Shown here: positions 1-6,829 of the stretch, piece by piece
Layout of the letters: each line of letters begins with the position of its first letter
How positions within the stretch are numbered: position 1 is the first letter of the stretch
NCBI GenBank assembly: GCA_046153505.1
Contig: JBJXDT010000122.1
Location: 1 to 15,744 of the forward strand
Reading direction: 5' to 3'
DNA: 15,744 nucleotides
DNA from: JBJXDT01 sp046153505
GTDB lineage: Bacteria; Pseudomonadota; Gammaproteobacteria; Burkholderiales; Methylophilaceae
Program-made: the position numbers and the translations under genes
Notes under the pieces: model-generated
The model's database searches: none
Told to the model about the DNA's origin: nothing
What the model saw: only the letters and a program-made list of their open reading frames with translations

Positions 1-980
1 TTATTTGAACCAAACGAGTTAAATACGGGCGCCCAGCTAAAATAGTTCATCGCGCCACGACGAACTAAGCGTTTATAGCTATTTACCGTTGGCGCAAAGG
101 TCGCGCAAAGCGCTGGCCCATGTTTAAGAATACCCGCAATAAACTGATAGCCTAGCGTGGTTAAACCAAGGCCACGTGGGTCGTCTTTAGGGTCGCAGGC
201 AAATAGATTTTTGCCTGTTTTTAAATCGTATAAGGACATATTAAAATGCGCGCCCGTGCCTGTTTTATCGGCAAACGGTTTCGGCATAGTGGTGGCTAGT
301 AAGCCTTCTTCTTTGGCATAGTGTTTCGCCATATAACGGAAGAAGGTAAAACGATCACACATCGTCAACGCGTCGCTGTAGTTAAAATCAAACTCAAATT
401 GACTGTTGCCGTCTTCGTGGTCAAATGAATACAAATCCCAACCTAAGTTGTTCATGGCACTACCCACTTTGTCTAACCACGTAAAGTTATCCATAAAAGT
501 GCTGACGTCATACGCTGCTTTACCTAATTTGTCATCTGGGTTAGGTACACTTAAAGTGCCATCCGCATTTTGTTTGAACAAATAGATTTCGCACTCGATG
601 CCTAAATTCATGCCAAAGCCCAATTTTGCCGCTTCCGCCAAGACATTTTTAAGCGCAACACGGGTGTTGAGTGGATAAGGGTTACCTTGAAAGTAATTAT
701 CCGCTGGCATCCAAGCGACTTTTGGTTCCCATGGTAATTGAATGATATGGTCTAAATCAGGCACTGAGGTGATTTCATCATCACTGGGCCCTTGGCCCAA
801 ACCATCTAGCGCGTACCCTGTATAACGCTCTGATCCGCCCGACATTTGTGGCAAATGGTCTATCGGCACGACTTTGCCTTTGGGGATGCCATGAATATCG
901 ACATAAGCGCCCACACAGTATTTAACGCCTTGTTCTTTCAGTTTTAATTCAATATCTTTGACTTCTGCAGTTGATTTCAT
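1..980 (-). CDS. glnT: Type III (GlnT-like) glutamine synthetase family ligase, 3' end cut by window edge
   Basis: ATP-dependent ligase of the glutamine synthetase superfamily. Family members join glutamate to ammonia, or in GMAS/PuuA-type relatives to an amine. The start is the ATG at 980, with AGGGAT about 10 bases upstream. 326 residues are visible of the roughly 430-450 usual for this family, and the frame is still open at base 1. An N-terminal beta-grasp region contains YVDIHGIPKGK (about residues 26-36). Catalytic-domain motifs are GIECEIYLF (about 127-135, metal-binding Glu), GTGAHFNMSL (about 242-250, the active-site His region), NSYKRL (about 300) and WAPVFNSFGSN at the edge. It is the last visible gene of the guanidine-riboswitch operon, 18 bases after the creatininase gene. 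In that setting it could simply re-assimilate released ammonia. It could also be a gamma-glutamyl ligase for an amine or guanidine derivative, as in gamma-glutamylmethylamide or gamma-glutamylputrescine pathways. The symbol is by resemblance; substrate unknown. Confidence 0.88.
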   Translation of the reverse strand, partial: MKSTAEVKDIELKLKEQGVKYCVGAYVDIHGIPKGKVVPIDHLPQMSGGSERYTGYALDGLGQGPSDDEITSVPDLDHIIQLPWEPKVAWMPADNYFQGNPYPLNTRVALKNVLAEAAKLGFGMNLGIECEIYLFKQNADGTLSVPNPDDKLGKAAYDVSTFMDNFTWLDKVGSAMNNLGWDLYSFDHEDGNSQFEFDFNYSDALTMCDRFTFFRYMAKHYAKEEGLLATTMPKPFADKTGTGAHFNMSLYDLKTGKNLFACDPKDDPRGLGLTTLGYQFIAGILKHGPALCATFAPTVNSYKRLVRRGAMNYFSWAPVFNSFGSN

Positions 981-998
981 GTCTTGGGATCCCTATCG

Positions 999-1769
999 TT
1001 AATCGCTAAATTTATCAAAATATGAATGCGCCAAAGGCGGATTCTCTTGTGTACCTTTAATCACTAAATTACTTAAATCTTCCACCATCCAAGCGAACCA
1101 TTCTTCGCCTTTTTCCTTGCTTGCAATACTCGGCATGCCTGTCACACCGTTTAAACTGGTTCTATTGACTGGGTGAGAAAACACCAAACCTTCAGTGCGG
1201 TCAGGGTCATCAGCCATGCTTAATTTTTCTGGTCTCACCATATAAGGAGCCGTCGCAAGCATCAGAGAGGTTTCAGCATCATTTGCATGCCAATCATCGC
1301 CATCGGCATGCTGAAACTGTTTGGCACGTTGACTTAAATGCGCGGTATTGAAAACAGCAATCATCATGTCATCATGCGCCGCACGTAACATTTCTAGCGC
1401 GCAACGAAGCGGGGCTGCATTAGTGACATGCGTATTTACGATAAACAAACGGCGAATACCACTGTGATAGGACCAATCGCCCATGTCTTTAATCGTATTA
1501 ATTAAGGTAATCGGCTGAAGCGCGATAGTGCCTGGCCAGCGCTGGCTATGACCGACAGAGCAGCCGTAAGGCATGGTCGGTAGCATCGGCACCTTCGTTT
1601 TTTCCGCAACCGCTTTGCACAAAATATCCGCCAGCACATAGTCCATGCCACAACCCATGTGTGGCCCATGCTGCTCGGTTGCGCCGATTGGTAAAATTGC
1701 TGAGTAATTTGCCGCCTTTAACTTCTCTGGCACTTCATCCCACGTGGTTTTTGACCATTCCATTGTCAT
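999..1769 (-). CDS. Creatininase-family metal-dependent amidohydrolase
   Basis: A 256-residue protein of the creatininase/MftE/formamidase-like family, which hydrolyses C-N bonds with one or two bound metals. The start ATG at 1769 is chosen because GGAG lies 7 bases upstream. Earlier in-frame ATGs (1802, 1784) lie inside the ATPase gene and lack such a site. Metal-ligand motifs visible are ATEQHGPH (Glu32, His34), GMD (Asp43), NTHVTN (His114) and HANDAETS (His161, Glu166). The usual NGHGGN or NGHYEN loop is changed to NTHVTN, so the second acidic ligand of true creatininase (the Glu of HYEN) is absent. That makes creatinine itself an uncertain substrate. The gene lies between the ABC ATPase and the glutamine-synthetase-like gene, all in the guanidine-I operon. 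A role in releasing an amine or ammonia from an imported guanidino compound, or in cleaving a glutamylated intermediate, is inference. Confidence 0.85.
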   Translation of the reverse strand: MTMEWSKTTWDEVPEKLKAANYSAILPIGATEQHGPHMGCGMDYVLADILCKAVAEKTKVPMLPTMPYGCSVGHSQRWPGTIALQPITLINTIKDMGDWSYHSGIRRLFIVNTHVTNAAPLRCALEMLRAAHDDMMIAVFNTAHLSQRAKQFQHADGDDWHANDAETSLMLATAPYMVRPEKLSMADDPDRTEGLVFSHPVNRTSLNGVTGMPSIASKEKGEEWFAWMVEDLSNLVIKGTQENPPLAHSYFDKFSD

Positions 1770-1773
1770 TGCA

Positions 1774-2697
1774 TTACTCCACATTATCTTCAACGTTAAC
1801 AAAGCGAATCATGTGCTGCTGTATTGGTGTTTCTGTATCTAAATTTTCTTCCGCTTTTGGAGGATGAATGAGCGACTCCAGCCTTGCTTTTGTTGCCAAA
1901 AACTCATCAGAGGTAAGTTGTTCATTGTTGCGTGGGCGTGGCACAGGCACTTCAATCAGCTCCTGCACTTCACCAGGATGTGCTTTTAGCACCAAAATAC
2001 GGTCTGCCAGATAAATTGCCTCGTCTAAATCGTGCGTAATGAAAACGATGGTAATATCGACATTGCGCCAAATCTCAAGTAAATGGCTTTGCATTTTGCT
2101 GCGCGATTGTGCATCGAGTGCGCCAAATGGTTCATCCATTAATAAAATTCTTGGTTGGTTTACTAATGCACGGGCAATCGCCACACGCTGCTTCATGCCG
2201 CCAGAAAGCTCATGTGGGTATGCATTGCCAAATTTTTCCAAGCCCACCAAATCTAGCCATAAATTTGCCTCGCGTTCGGCTTCTGAACTGCTCATGCCGT
2301 TCATTTCTAGGCCAAACATCACATTTTTTCTCACAGATAGCCAAGGAAATAAGGTATAGCCTTGAAATACCATGCCACGGTCGCGTCCAGGTCCAGTTAC
2401 CGGTTTGCCGTCTAGAAGCACTTCACCACTGGTATAACTTTCCAAGCCAGCCAAAATTCTTACCAAGGTCGATTTGCCGCAACCTGATGGACCAATCACA
2501 CAGACAAATTCGCGCCGATGGGTTTTGAAACTTACGTTTTTTAATGCAGTTATTTCGCCTTTGGCTGTTTTATATACTTTATTCAACCCCTTAACTTCTA
2601 GGATAACTTCTCTAGATTTAAGCTTATCGAAGCGGACTTTTACCGCATCTGATTGCGTTAAGTAGCTTGGTAGATCTTGTTTGCTTGTCTTTGACAT
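1774..2697 (-). CDS. ABC transporter ATPase, NitT/TauT (nitrate/taurine/sulfonate-type) family
   Basis: Cytoplasmic ATP-hydrolysing subunit of an importer, 307 residues, in the SsuB/TauB/NrtD group. All nucleotide-binding motifs are intact: Walker A GPSGCGKST (69-77), Q-loop at Gln112, signature LSGGMKQ (164-170), Walker B ILLMDE (184-189) and H-loop His222. It carries about 30 extra residues in front of the ABC domain and about 50 behind it, longer than a minimal SsuB. The ATG at 2697 is preferred over the GTG at 2700 because AAGGAA sits 5 bases upstream of it. The permease stop codon is directly upstream (2702-2700), so the two genes are translated back to back. With the binding protein and permease it makes a full importer. 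Cyanobacterial guanidine-utilisation loci also carry a transporter of this family, so guanidine or a derivative is the favoured cargo; this is inferred. Confidence 0.94.
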   Translation of the reverse strand: MSKTSKQDLPSYLTQSDAVKVRFDKLKSREVILEVKGLNKVYKTAKGEITALKNVSFKTHRREFVCVIGPSGCGKSTLVRILAGLESYTSGEVLLDGKPVTGPGRDRGMVFQGYTLFPWLSVRKNVMFGLEMNGMSSSEAEREANLWLDLVGLEKFGNAYPHELSGGMKQRVAIARALVNQPRILLMDEPFGALDAQSRSKMQSHLLEIWRNVDITIVFITHDLDEAIYLADRILVLKAHPGEVQELIEVPVPRPRNNEQLTSDEFLATKARLESLIHPPKAEENLDTETPIQQHMIRFVNVEDNVE

Positions 2698-2699
2698 CA

Positions 2700-3677
2700 C
2701 TATTCCTTATTTGCTGGTCTATCCCAAGCAAACAAGCGTTTGCTTAGCCATGCCAAAAATAAATCTGAACCTAAACCGATAAAGCCAATAATAAATATTG
2801 CAGCGTAGACATTTTCAAAATGTTGATAGCGAGCCTGTTGGGTAATAAACAAGGTGATGCCTGATGAGGTGCCAATAAGTTCCGCTACAATTAGATAGGT
2901 CCAAGCCCATCCTAGTAAAATGCGTAAGTCGCGATATAAGTCAGGCAATATTCCTGGAATCACCACATGCCGTAATAGTTTTAGTTTACTAGTGCCTAGC
3001 GTCATCGCTGCTTCTAGTAAGGAGTAATCCAGTTTCTTTGTGGTATTACTGATAATAAGTACTTGCTGAAAAAAGGTACCAATCACGATAATGGCGATTT
3101 TAGGTCCATCATAAATCCCCAAAATAGCGACCATGAGTGCGCCAAATGCGGGCGCTGGCAGATAACGAAAAAACTCGATAAAGGGTTCAAATAACCTTGA
3201 AAATAAACTATAGGTGCCACATAACACACCCAAGGGAACTCCAATTAAAGAAGAAATGAAGAATCCCCAAAAGATAACCTGTATGCTTTGCCACAAGCTT
3301 TGATGTAACCATTGCCCGTCTTTTTGCACGGGTGCAGTGGTAAAGCCTGTGTAAAACGCCTTTGCAACTTTGTCTGGTGAAGGTAAATAAACAGGGTTTG
3401 AAGGTATTCCTGTAGGAAGTTCTTTGCCTTCTGCCTTTACATTTTCCAGTTCGTAATTAAAGACCTCTTTGCTTACCAACATGTTTTCTTGAAAGTAGTC
3501 GACCGCTCCTGGCTTTTGGATGGTGACCATTGGATGCCAGATAAATGGCAAATAACTAACTGCAGACCAAATTAAAAGCGGTAACAGAAATGAGGCCCAC
3601 CCAATGACTTTACGGCGCGATGGTGAAAGTTCTTGTCGAACATTAAACCAACTAGAAGTGACGGATGTTGAACTCAT
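2700..3677 (-). CDS. ABC transporter permease, NitT/TauT family
   Basis: Inner-membrane channel subunit, 325 residues. The start at 3677 has AGGAG a few bases upstream. Hydrophobic segments occur at about 24-45, 130-154, 176-209, 252-268 and 289-310. The EAA coupling loop typical of binding-protein-dependent permeases is at 222-245, with EAAMTLG followed by IPGILPDL; it docks on the ATPase. Odd feature: about 80 residues separate the first and second membrane segments (46-128). Much of that stretch is charged and ends in the family's usual LPSPDKV element (98-104), so the loop before it is an insertion relative to SsuC-like permeases. It sits 42 bases after the binding-protein gene and directly before the ATPase gene, inside the guanidine-riboswitch operon. 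Confidence 0.93.
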   Translation of the reverse strand: MSSTSVTSSWFNVRQELSPSRRKVIGWASFLLPLLIWSAVSYLPFIWHPMVTIQKPGAVDYFQENMLVSKEVFNYELENVKAEGKELPTGIPSNPVYLPSPDKVAKAFYTGFTTAPVQKDGQWLHQSLWQSIQVIFWGFFISSLIGVPLGVLCGTYSLFSRLFEPFIEFFRYLPAPAFGALMVAILGIYDGPKIAIIVIGTFFQQVLIISNTTKKLDYSLLEAAMTLGTSKLKLLRHVVIPGILPDLYRDLRILLGWAWTYLIVAELIGTSSGITLFITQQARYQHFENVYAAIFIIGFIGLGSDLFLAWLSKRLFAWDRPANKE

Positions 3678-3719
3678 TTCTGCTCCTAAAATTTAATTCG
3701 AATGCTTTTGCTTTAACAC

Positions 3720-4712
3720 TTATTTATAAAGCACTGGGTCAATCGCTTTATCAATATCTTGAGGTGTTTTATAAATAGCGTTTTTCACGTTAAAGTCATC
3801 AGAAACCTTAGTAGAGCCATAAATTGACTTTAAGCCATCCGCTTTCACAAAGGCAGCTTTACCCTCTTTCACCGTATGCAATTTAGTTCCTTTTAAGAAC
3901 TTGATGTATTCCTGAGGTGTTAAGCCATCACGTGCTGACATGATTTTGACTGCATCAGGCTGAGTTTTAGGGTCATTGATATAGGCAACCACCCTATCCC
4001 AAATCGGAGTTAACTTTTTCCACTCTGCTTTGCGGCTAGATAAACTAGAAGGGTTAACTGTTAATACGTCATAAATCAAGCCAGGCGCTTGTGCTGATGT
4101 AAAGATAGGTTTGGCGCCAGGTACTAATTTCAAAGCTTGGCTCGCACTTGGCTCAAATACGCCGATAGCAGCCAAATCACCTGCCGCTAGCGCTTGTGGC
4201 GTATCGTTGATTTTGGTATTTACAAGCGTTACATCCGACTCTTTCATGCCTGCTTTTTCCAAACCGTATAACAACAACAGATGGTCAACAATGCCTAACT
4301 CTGTGCCCACTTTTTTGCCTTTTAAATCTTTAAGCGTCTTAATACCTGGTTTTGCAATTATCATGTCATTCCCATTGGAATAATCGGTAATCAAGACGAT
4401 TGAGTTTTTTGCACCGCCTGAGCCGACAACTAAAGCGTCGCCATTGGTCACTAACACTGCATCTACTTTACCTGCTGTAAATGCTTCCATAGATGCGCCA
4501 TAATCAAACCATTCAAACTTTACATCGAGGCCAGCCTCTTTAAACCAGCCTTTATCAATCGCCACTTGCCATGCCACAAAACCAGGCCAATCACTGTATG
4601 CAATTTTTAAGGGCTCAGCTGCATGGCTAAAGTTACTAAATGCCATAGTTAGTGGAACTGCTGCTGCCACGATGAGTTTTTTAAAACTTGAAGCTTTAAT
4701 ATTAGATAACAT
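3720..4712 (-). CDS. Periplasmic substrate-binding protein of the NitT/TauT-type ABC importer
   Basis: Captures the substrate in the periplasm for the adjacent permease. The start at 4712 is chosen because AGGAG lies 7 bases upstream and the protein then begins with a clean signal peptide: MLSNIKASSFKK, a hydrophobic core (13-25) and SHA before a cleavage site at about residue 31. A longer frame to 4766 adds a hydrophobic stretch with no ribosome binding site. The precursor is 330 residues. The mature part shows the NMT1/SsuA-like fold signature: LKIAYSDWPGFVAWQVAIDKGWFKEAG split around the first strand and helix, FDYGASMEAFTAGKVDAV, and GKKVGTELG. Family members bind nitrate, taurine, sulfonates, pyrimidine precursors or, in cyanobacterial loci, guanidine. 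Placement under a guanidine-I riboswitch favours guanidine or a guanidino compound, but the cargo cannot be read from sequence. Confidence 0.93.
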   Translation of the reverse strand: MLSNIKASSFKKLIVAAAVPLTMAFSNFSHAAEPLKIAYSDWPGFVAWQVAIDKGWFKEAGLDVKFEWFDYGASMEAFTAGKVDAVLVTNGDALVVGSGGAKNSIVLITDYSNGNDMIIAKPGIKTLKDLKGKKVGTELGIVDHLLLLYGLEKAGMKESDVTLVNTKINDTPQALAAGDLAAIGVFEPSASQALKLVPGAKPIFTSAQAPGLIYDVLTVNPSSLSSRKAEWKKLTPIWDRVVAYINDPKTQPDAVKIMSARDGLTPQEYIKFLKGTKLHTVKEGKAAFVKADGLKSIYGSTKVSDDFNVKNAIYKTPQDIDKAIDPVLYK

Positions 4713-4769
4713 GCTTAATCTCCTAAATAAATAAAACAAAAAAATACAACTTAAACCACCGATCATTGC

Positions 4770-5462
4770 TCAACTTAATGCAACTTCATTACCCTCTTTA
4801 AAAGGCATCGTAGAAAGCGTAATCACGCCATGTGCTTTATCCTTAATTTCACCAAACGAAATCTCAAAATCTAACCAATCCAATAGTGTTTCGGGGCTTG
4901 GCTTATGTTGCTTGATTGCTTCTGCCATACTCGCAGCTATTGGCAATTGCGCGGTGCGTGGTCTTACGTATGCGAAATAGTTATTTGCTGTGAACAACCT
5001 TGCAGGAACTTGGGTTTGATGCCTGTCTTCGCCCATTACAAGCGAGACACTCAGATTAAGATTGGAATCTAAAACCCGATTCCATATTTCGAGATACTCT
5101 GCATCAACCCCTGTTTCAACCAGCACATCCTCTGATTCAAACCGCATTTCACCAATATCACGCTGATGGTTAAATGGTTGATAATCATAGTCACGTAGCC
5201 ATTGCGATACATTGCCTTTGATTTGAGTAATTCCTGTGAATCCTTGCTGTGTCGCGAGCCAACTTAACTGCTCTTCACAACAATCTTCTAGATGCTTGGT
5301 TTCTTTAAAATCTGGTCGAGCAGCAGGTACTCTAATATCAGCATGGTATTGTTCTGTTTGGATTACTAAAACAGTTGTTGTCGTATCAGATACGCCTGCT
5401 TGTTCCAATAAACTTCTTCTCCACATGCCCAAATAAGGCTTTGGCACTTTCGACAAGCTCAT
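4770..5462 (-). CDS. Uncharacterised protein, possibly Hri1-like beta-rich fold
   Basis: First full gene of the transporter operon, 230 residues, with no signal peptide, membrane segment or recognised catalytic motif. The start at 5462 is chosen because AAGGG lies 7 bases upstream; upstream starts (TTG 5480, ATG 5468) are too close to that site or lack one. The sequence is rich in short strands and has a conserved-looking front: YLGMWRRSLLEQ (10-21), then a strand pair with QTEQYHADIRVP (35-46) and RPDF, then QQGFTGITQI and DYQPF. This layout reminds me of the Hri1 family (a fungal protein of unknown function with bacterial relatives, built as beta-barrels), but this is recall, not a search result. 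A lipocalin-like binding or sensing role is possible. Its ATG overlaps the stop of a 26-residue leader ORF (ATGA). Being first in a guanidine-regulated operon argues it belongs to the pathway. Confidence 0.75.
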   Translation of the reverse strand: MSLSKVPKPYLGMWRRSLLEQAGVSDTTTTVLVIQTEQYHADIRVPAARPDFKETKHLEDCCEEQLSWLATQQGFTGITQIKGNVSQWLRDYDYQPFNHQRDIGEMRFESEDVLVETGVDAEYLEIWNRVLDSNLNLSVSLVMGEDRHQTQVPARLFTANNYFAYVRPRTAQLPIAASMAEAIKQHKPSPETLLDWLDFEISFGEIKDKAHGVITLSTMPFKEGNEVALS

Positions 5463-5539
5463 GCCCATGCCCTTAAACAAGACTTTTTAGCTTGAAAAAT
5501 CAAGTCTATGTGTATTTGACTCTGAGTTACTTGATGCAT
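5459..5539 (-). CDS. Small leader ORF (26 residues) coupled to the Hri1-like gene
   Basis: Starts with ATG at 5539, has AAGGG six bases upstream (5550-5546), and its TGA (5461-5459) overlaps the ATG of the next gene in the ATGA arrangement used for translational coupling. The peptide begins MHQVTQSQIHID and ends SCLRAWA, with no obvious signal or membrane segment. It lies between the guanidine-I riboswitch and the first operon gene. It may couple translation to the riboswitch state, or it could be a chance frame. The good ribosome binding site and exact overlap are the only support. Confidence 0.4.
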   Translation of the reverse strand: MHQVTQSQIHIDLIFQAKKSCLRAWA

Positions 5540-5574
5540 TCTTGGCCCTTGCAACGGATTTACTTTAGAAGGCG

Positions 5575-5592
5575 GCATTTAAAATTAAATGC
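5575..5592 (-). other. Hairpin after riboswitch 2, candidate expression platform
   Basis: A 7-bp perfect stem (GCATTTA / TAAATGC, loop of 4) follows the aptamer directly. Allowing two mismatches and wobble pairs, it extends outward so that the aptamer's 3' GGGAG would pair with the CTTCT region near 5565-5570. That gives a structure that competes with the aptamer. No U-run follows on the transcript, so ordinary intrinsic termination is not supported; Rho-dependent or translational control are alternatives. Confidence 0.4.
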
Positions 5593-5690
5593 TGTCTCCC
5601 GGGCTTTTATCCCTCCGTGTAGCCAAACTGCTGGTGGCCGACAACTCTTGGTCCAGACTTTTCTAAAATAAGAAAACGGAACCCTAGATG
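5592..5690 (-). promoter_or_regulatory. Guanidine-I (ykkC) riboswitch, operon B
   Basis: Untranslated leader that binds guanidinium. On the minus strand the class-defining conserved blocks appear in order: CTAGGGTTCCG at the 5' end, a variable AT-rich hairpin (TTTTCT/AGAAAA), GTCTGGACCAAGAGTTG, a second variable hairpin, then ACGGAGGGATAAAAGCCCGG and GGAGA at the 3' end. The same blocks occur in the second copy near 9880-9979. Guanidine-I switches generally turn genes on when guanidine is bound. It sits about 50 nt after the predicted sigma-54 start site and about 130 nt before the first large gene. It should control the Hri1-like gene, the ABC importer, the creatininase and the glutamine-synthetase-like gene. 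Confidence 0.93.
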
Positions 5691-5748
5691 TCAATTCGAT
5701 ATATCACGATAATCATTCAAACTTATCGCCTTCTCGCTAATTCAATAT

Positions 5749-5766
5749 AAGCACACACTATGCCAA
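5749..5766 (-). promoter_or_regulatory. Sigma-54 (-24/-12) promoter of operon B
   Basis: On the minus strand TTGGCATAGTGTGTGCTT fits the sigma-54 pattern TGGCAC-N5-TTGC. The invariant GG is at 5764-5763, the invariant GC at 5752-5751, and exactly 10 bases lie between them. Mismatches are T for C in the -24 box and G for T in the -12 box. The predicted start site is near 5739, about 50 nt before the riboswitch. A palindromic NtrC-like site lies about 120 bases upstream of that start. Confidence 0.72.
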
Positions 5767-5852
5767 ATAAACATAATTATAAATTACCTATATTTATCAA
5801 TGTGATAGATAAAAACTTGTATAAATTTACATACTTTTAGAGTTGATAAATT

Positions 5853-5869
5853 TGCACGATTTTGGTGCG
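5853..5869. promoter_or_regulatory. NtrC-like enhancer palindrome upstream of operon B
   Basis: TGCACGATTTTGGTGCG fits the NtrC operator pattern TGCACC-N5-GGTGCA with one change in each half. It is centred about 122 bases upstream of the predicted sigma-54 start, the usual enhancer distance. A further half-site TGGTGCGCA lies at 5881-5889. The same palindrome, with a different spacer, stands before operon A (10110-10126). The stretch 5481-5902 between genes is thus filled by leader ORF, riboswitch, promoter and enhancer. Confidence 0.65.
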
Positions 5870-5902
5870 AAATATAAAAATGGTGCGCAATGATTTCATT
5901 TT

Positions 5903-6799
5903 TTAAGTGGAAGTTTCCTGTGGCATCGCTTCCAGGATAGTAGCGACCACAATTAGGGCCCCTCCTATGAACTCTTTGGTATGAAGCACCTCTCCACCAA
6001 TTAGCGTTGCAGTTACAATAGCCACGAACAATTCTGTGACTTGCAAAATGGAAGCCCGACTGGCTTCAACTTTAGAAAAGCCATAAGTGCTAAATGCTGT
6101 GGCAGCAAATAACCAAATAAACGCAAATGCAGCTAACAACACCCACATCGCCAGACTAATTTCCGGCATGGGAGTTGGTACGTAGTAGTTACCTAAAAGC
6201 GCTAATGGTGGGCAAAAAATAAAAGGTACGAATGTGCGGCTTGCTAAAGGGAGCTTAACAGCCTTTTTGTTTATAATGCCAGTCGCAGACAAGCAAAAAC
6301 CAGCAGCTAAAGACATGGCATCAACCATGGAGAATGGTGTTTTAAAGACTGCAGTTCCGCCCATTATGATAAATACGCCTGTAAGAGATAAGGCGATTGT
6401 AAAATAACGCAATAAGCTTAATTTTTCCTTAAGTATTAATGTGCCACCTAATGCCCCCCAGGCAGGTAAAAGATAAAACAAGAGCATCACTCTTACCACC
6501 TCACCTTTCATTAAAGCGGTGGTGAATGTGATATTTGCTACACCAAAAAATATTCCAATTAATAGTAATAGCCACTTTTCTGCATACCATAGTTTTCGCT
6601 GTTGCCACAAAATAGGCAAAGCGACTAAGCCGACAATCAAATATGCCGTTACCCCAATTAAGTTACCTGTCAGTCCCGAGTTGGCAAAATATTTTAGGGG
6701 CCACCAGATAAAACCCCAAAATGCTGCGCCAATGAGCAGAGATATCACTGGGAGCGTGTTTTTGAAACGGCTATTTGAAATAGCGTTCATGAAGGTCAT
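5903..6799 (-). CDS. EamA/DMT-superfamily transporter
   Basis: Inner-membrane transporter of 298 residues with about ten hydrophobic segments in two EamA repeats (roughly residues 17-145 and 155-290). The conserved repeat ends are visible: LLPAWGALGGTLILKEKL in the first half, and ASRASILQVTELFVAI followed by GGEVLHTKEFIGGALIVVATIL in the second. EamA proteins move metabolites, usually outward. It is the fourth gene of operon A, 30 bases after the dioxygenase gene. The ribosome binding site is weak (AAAGAAAA). Guanidinium exporters of the SMR/Gdx type belong to the same superfamily but have four segments and a Glu in the first; no acidic residue is seen in the first segment here. Export of a guanidino product or by-product, or import of the substrate, are both open. 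Confidence 0.88.
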   Translation of the reverse strand: MTFMNAISNSRFKNTLPVISLLIGAAFWGFIWWPLKYFANSGLTGNLIGVTAYLIVGLVALPILWQQRKLWYAEKWLLLLIGIFFGVANITFTTALMKGEVVRVMLLFYLLPAWGALGGTLILKEKLSLLRYFTIALSLTGVFIIMGGTAVFKTPFSMVDAMSLAAGFCLSATGIINKKAVKLPLASRTFVPFIFCPPLALLGNYYVPTPMPEISLAMWVLLAAFAFIWLFAATAFSTYGFSKVEASRASILQVTELFVAIVTATLIGGEVLHTKEFIGGALIVVATILEAMPQETST

Positions 6800-6829
6800 A
6801 AGGTATTTTCTTTATTTTGTTGTGAAGAT

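Noticed and set aside
2039..2665. Plus-strand ORFs opposite the ABC ATPase
   Set aside because: They mirror the conserved ATPase frame and have no initiation signals.
5575..5592. Intrinsic terminator after riboswitch 2
   Set aside because: The stem is good but no U-run follows on the transcribed strand, so I list it only as a hairpin and possible expression platform.
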